From: JBJXHC01 sp046160825
GTDB lineage: Bacteria; Bacteroidota; Ignavibacteria; UBA10030; UBA6906
Direction: 5' to 3'
Length of the DNA: 64,000 nt
NCBI GenBank assembly: GCA_046160825.1
Contig: JBJXHC010000114.1
Coordinates: forward strand, 1-64,000
The notes below the pieces were generated by a model. The model was not told the origin of the DNA, ran no database searches, and was given only the letters and a program-made list of their open reading frames with translations. Positions 59,737 to 64,000 of this stretch are shown here, piece after piece (positions within the stretch are counted from its first letter, which is position 1; every line of letters starts with the position of its first letter). Made by a program: the position numbers and the translations under genes.

Positions 59737-60603
59737 ATGCCACGTCTCGTAAAAGGCGGTCTCATCCAATGCTCACTTGCCGAATCCACGGAGCAACCCA
59801 TAGAGAAGATCAAGAAAGCGATGATCGACAAACATATCGCTTATATTGAAGAGGCGGGAAAACAAGGCGTGCAGATTCTCTGTCTGCAGGAGCTTTTCTA
59901 TGGACCGTACTTCTGCGCTGAACAGAAAACAAAGTGGTATGCGATGGTTGAGCGCATCCCCGATGGGCCAACGACAAAGCTGATGCAAGAACAGGCAAAA
60001 AAATACGGCATGGTCATCGTCGTTCCAATCTATGAAGAGGAAATCACCGGCATCTATTATAATACCGCTGCGGTGATTGATGCCGACGGAACCTACCTCG
60101 GTAAGTACCGCAAACATCACATCCCTCAGGTCGATCCCGGCTTCTGGGAGAAATTTTATTTTAAGCCGGGCAACCTCGGCTACCCCGTATTCAAAACGCG
60201 CTACGCAACAATTGGTGTGTACATTTGCTATGACCGCCACTTCCCGGAAGGCGCACGGGTTCTTGGATTGAACGGGGCGGAAATCGTCTTCAATCCCTCG
60301 GCAACGGTCGCCGGCCTTTCTGAATATTTATGGGAATTGGAACAACCCGCACACGCCGTCGCTAATGGCTATTTCGTCGGGGCAATCAACCGTGTCGGTA
60401 CGGAGCCACCCTGGAATATCGGACAGTTCTACGGCAAGAGCTATTTCTGTAACCCGCGCGGCAAAATTATTGCCCAGGCGAGCAGGGACAAGTCTGAACT
60501 TGTTGTCGCCGATCTCGATCTCGACATGATCAAGGAAGTGCGGGAGGTGTGGCAGTTCTTCCGTGATCGCAGACCGGAATCGTACACGCCGCTGGTACAG
60601 TAG
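59737..60603 (+). CDS. Carbon-nitrogen hydrolase, N-carbamoyl-beta-alanine/N-carbamoylputrescine amidase type
   Basis: The 288-residue product is a nitrilase-superfamily amidase with the Glu-Lys-Cys triad at Glu52 (LCLQELFYGPYF), Lys126 (GKYRKHHIPQV) and Cys164 (VYICYDRHFPEG). The flanking motifs are those of beta-ureidopropionase and N-carbamoylputrescine amidase: both split a carbamoyl group to CO2, ammonia and an amine. The neighbours PreT and a class III aminotransferase favour the pyrimidine route (N-carbamoyl-beta-alanine). The ATG at 59737, with an AAAGGG ribosome site 8 bases upstream, gives the family start; in-frame codons upstream have no similarity. Confidence 0.92.
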   Translation: MPRLVKGGLIQCSLAESTEQPIEKIKKAMIDKHIAYIEEAGKQGVQILCLQELFYGPYFCAEQKTKWYAMVERIPDGPTTKLMQEQAKKYGMVIVVPIYEEEITGIYYNTAAVIDADGTYLGKYRKHHIPQVDPGFWEKFYFKPGNLGYPVFKTRYATIGVYICYDRHFPEGARVLGLNGAEIVFNPSATVAGLSEYLWELEQPAHAVANGYFVGAINRVGTEPPWNIGQFYGKSYFCNPRGKIIAQASRDKSELVVADLDLDMIKEVREVWQFFRDRRPESYTPLVQ

Positions 60604-60643
60604 AAAAACTGAATCTTCTTCATCTAACACTTTCACTTTGAAT

Positions 60644-60704
60644 CCCGCCTGCGCTATCGCTTCCGCCTACGCTGCCGCTTCGGCGGACAGGTCGGCGGGC
60701 AGGC
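60644..60704. repeat. GC-rich palindromic repeat
   Basis: In the 128-bp gap after the amidase gene, GCCTGC (60647-60652) faces GCAGGC (60699-60704) and TCCGCC (60662-60667) faces GGCGGA (60682-60687), separated by GCTxxCGCTTCGGC-like segments. Composition is much more GC-rich than the flanks. It looks like a dispersed intergenic repeat inserted in the operon. Confidence 0.55.
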
Positions 60705-60731
60705 CGAATCCAGAATACTTAGGATCTGCAC

Positions 60732-62075
60732 ATGGCAATGACATCACAGGAAATCACGGACATTACAGCGCGGTACACTTACGGCACATGGCGTTTCCAA
60801 AAGGGCTGGAAGCCCATGCACGTTGTTGACGCAGAGGGATGTTATTTTGTCGACGGGAACGGCAAACGCTATCTCGATTTTTCCTCGCAACTGATGTGCG
60901 TGAACCTCGGTCATAAAAATCCTGCCGTCATCAAGTCGATTGAAGACCAGGCGAAAAAACTCGCGTTCATCGGCCCCGGCTACGCAACGGACGTTCGTGC
61001 AGAACTCAGCAAGCTCTTGTTGGATGTATTGCCGAAAGGATTGGAGAAATTTTTCTACACAACATCCGGCACCGAGGCAAACGAGGCGGCATTCAAGATC
61101 GCACGGATGTACACCGGCAAGACCAAGATCATTGCGCGGTATCGTTCCTATCATGGTTCCACTATGGGCTCAATTGCGGCAACCGGCGATCCGCGCCGGT
61201 GGGCAATGGAACCTGCAGGCAAGGTACAGGGAGTGATCTTCGCTCCCGAAGCAGATTGTTATCGTTGCCCACTCGGACATCAAAGTCCGGATACGTGCGG
61301 AATCGCGTGCGTCAACTACATCGAGCACATGATCGAGAATGAAAGCGACGTCGCTGCGATCATCGTCGAACCGATTGTTGGCACGAACGGCGTATTGATT
61401 CCGCCGAAGGAATACATGCCCCGACTGCGGCAGATTTGCGACAAGCACAATGTCCTGTTGATTGCCGACGAGGTAATGAGCGGATGGGGTCGCACAGGCA
61501 AATGGTTTGCGATGGACCATTGGGACGTGCAGCCTGATATTCTTACAACGGCCAAAGGAATCACGACGGCATACGTACCGTTGGGTCTCTGTGCAACGAA
61601 CAAGAAGATCGCCGATTACTTCGACGACCATTATTTCTCCCATGGTCACACCTACGAAGCTCATCCAATTACACTCGCTCCGGCAATTGCAGCAATCAAT
61701 GAAATGAAACGCATGAATCTCGTCGAGCGCTCTGCAAGTCTTGCTCCCTACGTGGAGAAAAAGCTCAATGAACTCAAGTCCCGCCACCCTTCCGTCGGCA
61801 ATGTGCGTGGACTCGGATTATTCTGGGCCGTGGAGTTGGTGAAGGATCAGAAGACGAAGCAGCCCTTCAACTCATATAAAGACAAGATCAGCGGAACGCC
61901 ACTCATCGTCGATAAAGTCGCAGCCGAGATGATGAAGAACGGTGTCTTTATCCAGGCATGGGTGAGTCATTTCGTAATTGCACCGCCGCTGATTGTCACC
62001 GAAGCAGAGATCGATCTGGGCATCAAGGCGCTGGATGACGCGTTGAACATTGCAGACAGCGCGGTTGGGGGTTAG
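60732..62075 (+). CDS. Class III aminotransferase (beta-alanine/taurine:pyruvate type)
   Basis: The 447-residue PLP enzyme has Asp246 (LLIADEVMSGWGRTG) and the Schiff-base Lys275 (TTAKGITTAYVPLG), and TSGTEANEAAFKIAR near 111-125, all typical of class III aminotransferases. Its closest style is omega-amino acid:pyruvate transaminase acting on beta-alanine or taurine, forming malonate semialdehyde in the pyrimidine route. A cluster DCYRCPLGHQSPDTCGIAC (four Cys at 176-193) recalls the metal-binding Cys pair of GABA aminotransferases. The last residues (AVGG) are read from a GGTTGGGGG-type repeat, suggesting that the original 3' end was altered by an insertion. Confidence 0.93.
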   Translation: MAMTSQEITDITARYTYGTWRFQKGWKPMHVVDAEGCYFVDGNGKRYLDFSSQLMCVNLGHKNPAVIKSIEDQAKKLAFIGPGYATDVRAELSKLLLDVLPKGLEKFFYTTSGTEANEAAFKIARMYTGKTKIIARYRSYHGSTMGSIAATGDPRRWAMEPAGKVQGVIFAPEADCYRCPLGHQSPDTCGIACVNYIEHMIENESDVAAIIVEPIVGTNGVLIPPKEYMPRLRQICDKHNVLLIADEVMSGWGRTGKWFAMDHWDVQPDILTTAKGITTAYVPLGLCATNKKIADYFDDHYFSHGHTYEAHPITLAPAIAAINEMKRMNLVERSASLAPYVEKKLNELKSRHPSVGNVRGLGLFWAVELVKDQKTKQPFNSYKDKISGTPLIVDKVAAEMMKNGVFIQAWVSHFVIAPPLIVTEAEIDLGIKALDDALNIADSAVGG

Positions 62076-62158
62076 AGGTTAGAGGTTCGCGGTTGGGGGT
62101 TTGAGGATAAGGTACAGTTTGATTGTGGATTTTCGATTCGGGATTCTGGAGAAAAACC

Positions 62159-62620
62159 ATGGAAGCCGGATATAAGAGACTGGAGATCTACAAACTTGCA
62201 CATGCATTGGCTGTACAGATTCATAAAATGAGTCTGACATTGCCAAAACATGAATTGTACGAACAAGGAAGTCAAATTCGACGGTCCTCGAAATCTGTTA
62301 CCGGCCAGATTGTAGAGGGGTTCGCTCTTCGCAAGTACAAGGCGGAATATCTCCATTACCTTTATCGTTCCTATGGTTCCTGCGAAGAGACCGTTGAACA
62401 TCTGGCATACTTGATGGAGACTGGTTCTCTTGATGACCGAACCAAAGGCTCCGAACTATCCGAAGGATACAACAAGCTTAGCAGGATGCTGTTTCGTTTT
62501 ATACAGTCAGTCGAACAATCTCACGACACACCATCGTTCTTGAAAGATTCTGCTGCAGAGTACTCCACTCTCGCTTCAGGGAACGAGAATCCAGAACCCA
62601 CAATCCAGAATCTCTTATGA
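62159..62620 (+). CDS. Four-helix bundle protein (23S rRNA intervening-sequence family)
   Basis: The 153-residue product starts MEAGYKRLEIYKLAHALAVQIHKMSLTLPKHELYEQGSQIRRSSKSVTGQIVEGFAL and continues with EYLHYLYRSYGSCEETVEHLAYL, the pattern of the four-helix bundle family first seen in spirochaete 23S rRNA intervening sequences. The function is not established. The gene is flanked by inverted words (GATTGTGG/GATTCTGG at 62121-62149; CCACAAT/CCAGAATC at 62598-62612) and the last 19 codons read through the right-hand repeat. A GGAG site lies 8 bases before the ATG. Its stop overlaps the preT start (ATGA), so it sits inside the pyrimidine operon like a passenger. Confidence 0.9.
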   Translation: MEAGYKRLEIYKLAHALAVQIHKMSLTLPKHELYEQGSQIRRSSKSVTGQIVEGFALRKYKAEYLHYLYRSYGSCEETVEHLAYLMETGSLDDRTKGSELSEGYNKLSRMLFRFIQSVEQSHDTPSFLKDSAAEYSTLASGNENPEPTIQNLL

Positions 62621-63963
62621 ACAACCCCGCACCCAAACTCTCTGCCAAGCAATATGAATCCAACTTCGCAGAACTCCATCCTCCCTTCACGCCCAACTCG
62701 GCGGTGACGGAAGCGAACCGGTGTCTCTACTGCTTTGATTCGCCTTGCACCGTCGCCTGTCCCACACACATTGATATTCCCACATTCATCAAGAAAATCT
62801 CGACGGGAAATCTCAAGGGATCGGCAAAGACCATCTTCCAGTCCAACTGGATTGCCCTCACCTGCGCAAAAGCCTGCCCTGTAGACGTATTGTGCGAAGG
62901 TGCGTGTGTGTACAACGACCGTGGTGAAGAACCGATTCAGATTGGGAGACTGCAGCGCTATGCAATCGATACGTATTTCGAGCGTGGCATGCCTCCCCTA
63001 TTCACTCCTGCACCAAAAAATGGAAAATCCATTGGCGTGATTGGTGCCGGCGCTGCCGGACTTGCATGTGCCGCGGAGGCCGCGCTCATCGGTTACGACG
63101 TGACGATCTACGATGCAAACGAAAAACCAGGCGGACTCAATATGTGGGGCATTGCTCCATACAAGATGACACAGCAAGATGCCATGAACGAAGTGAAGCT
63201 CGTGCTGAGCTTTGGTGTGAGCATCCAATCCGGCGTTCGTGTTGGCAAGGACATTTCCATCGATGATCTCGCAAAGAACCATGATGCGATCTTCATCGGT
63301 GCCGGACTTCAATCAGCAACAAAACTGAATATCCCGGGCGAGAATCTCAAGGGTGTGGTGGATTCGCTTGATTTTATCGGCAAGGTAACTACAAGAAAGT
63401 GGTCGTCCGTTGATGTTGGCAGACGCCTAGCCGTGATTGGCGCCGGCAACACAGCGATTGACGCGGTCACCGAGGCGAAACGTCTCGGTGCAGAACAGGT
63501 GATGATTATTTATCGAAGAAGTCGGGAAGAAATGCCGGCCTACGACTTTGAATACGAACTGGCGAAGAGTGACACTGTGCAATTTCATTTCCTCACATCT
63601 CCGGTCAAGATTCTCGGCACCAACCACGTCGAGTCCATGGAGTGCATTCGCATGAAGCTCGGCGCACCCGATGAAGAGGGACGACGAAGACCGGAACCGA
63701 TTCCGAACTCCGAGTTCCGTATTCCGGTGGACATGGTCATCAAGGCGGTGGGACAAAATATCGAGGAGAGTTTCCTCGCCGCAATCCCGGAACTGACGTT
63801 CGACCGCGGTATGGTGATTGTAAATCCGGAAACTCTCCAAACCACCAATCCGAAATTCTTCGCAGGCGGCGATTGCATCAATGGCGGCAGGGAAGTGGTG
63901 AATGCAGCCGCGGATGGAAAGAAGGCAGCACATGGAATTGATGATTGGATTTCTAGGAAATAA
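62617..63963 (+). CDS. preT: NAD-dependent dihydropyrimidine dehydrogenase subunit PreT
   Basis: PreT is the FAD/Fe-S subunit that, with PreA, reduces uracil and thymine to dihydropyrimidines. The 448-residue product has eight N-terminal cysteines for two [4Fe-4S] clusters (Cys36/39/44/48 and 83/87/93/97), the FAD motif GVIGAGAAGLA (about 140-150), NAD(P)-binding AVIGAGNTAIDAVTEAKR and the C-terminal FAGGDCINGGREVVNAAADGK. The fold is shared with glutamate synthase small subunit and NfnB-like proteins, so NfnB-type function is an alternative, but the amidase and aminotransferase genes upstream favour PreT. The preA gene would be expected beyond the window. Confidence 0.88.
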   Translation: MNNPAPKLSAKQYESNFAELHPPFTPNSAVTEANRCLYCFDSPCTVACPTHIDIPTFIKKISTGNLKGSAKTIFQSNWIALTCAKACPVDVLCEGACVYNDRGEEPIQIGRLQRYAIDTYFERGMPPLFTPAPKNGKSIGVIGAGAAGLACAAEAALIGYDVTIYDANEKPGGLNMWGIAPYKMTQQDAMNEVKLVLSFGVSIQSGVRVGKDISIDDLAKNHDAIFIGAGLQSATKLNIPGENLKGVVDSLDFIGKVTTRKWSSVDVGRRLAVIGAGNTAIDAVTEAKRLGAEQVMIIYRRSREEMPAYDFEYELAKSDTVQFHFLTSPVKILGTNHVESMECIRMKLGAPDEEGRRRPEPIPNSEFRIPVDMVIKAVGQNIEESFLAAIPELTFDRGMVIVNPETLQTTNPKFFAGGDCINGGREVVNAAADGKKAAHGIDDWISRK

Positions 63964-64000
63964 ATTCCAATATCCAAATAGCAAACAAATTCCAAATCTC
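63964..64000. repeat. Start of an A/T-rich TTCCAA repeat
   Basis: After the preT stop the DNA shows repeated TTCCAA/TCCAAAT units (AATTCCAATATCC..., AAATTCCAAATC). Such repeats often flank small passenger genes in this bacterial group, but only 37 bp is visible. Confidence 0.4.

Overview
The window looks like a chromosome segment from a medium-GC bacterium of the Bacteroidota/Chlorobi/Ignavibacteria branch (FCB group). Evidence for this: two giant secreted proteins end in the type IX secretion (T9SS) sorting domain with the YQNYPNPFNPST motif, there is a DUF3078 outer-membrane protein, and there is an HD-PycTM protein of a kind common in Bacteroidota. No rRNA or tRNA gene and no CRISPR array was seen. 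The placement is an inference from protein families.

Layout. 1-4926 (+): end of an rRNA cytosine methyltransferase gene, a TPR lipoprotein, a DUF58 protein and uvrA. 4904-10435 (-): 3-methyladenine glycosylase, DUF3078, HerA-like ATPase, mscL, DUF2780 and an OmpA/TSP3 protein. 10664-20243 (-): a dense run in the order nif3, zinc-ribbon protein, RNase HI, RNase P RNA, recJ, yebC, ruvC, ruvA, ruvB, PPC protein, CoA-acylating aldehyde dehydrogenase. It is preceded by a 21-codon mini-gene with its own promoter and terminator. 20426-23099: a two-component island with a receiver-HisKA protein divergent from a single-domain receiver and an NtrC-type activator. 23137-23340: a candidate small RNA. 23370-34480 (+): nine closely packed metabolic genes (gcdH-like, guaB, aminopeptidase P, a glycosyltransferase, purD, a galE-like epimerase, meaB, an acyl-CoA dehydrogenase, an acyl-CoA carboxylase beta subunit), pointing to acyl-CoA and branched-chain or propionyl catabolism beside purine synthesis.

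34481-55466 is the accessory region. It starts with palindromic repeats, a MITE-like element and an IS481-family insertion. On the minus strand follow a sensor kinase, a NarL-type regulator and a giant beta-helix T9SS protein, then a second, paralogous NarL regulator and a second giant T9SS protein. The two giants are unlike over most of their length but share an uncharacterised domain of about 260-290 residues just before the sorting domain. This duplicated regulator-plus-giant arrangement is the most novel-looking part of the window. The first giant has a -1 frameshift near its signal-peptide end, and a repeat cluster lies upstream of the second.

55951-59480 (-): an ABC exporter gene split by a frameshift at a run of seven A, a small membrane protein, and an HD-domain protein fused to a Pycsar-type membrane effector domain (PycTM/DUF5706) without a neighbouring cyclase. 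59737-63963 (+): a reductive pyrimidine (or related amide/amine) catabolism cluster with a nitrilase-family amidase, a class III aminotransferase and PreT, interrupted by a four-helix-bundle gene flanked by repeats.
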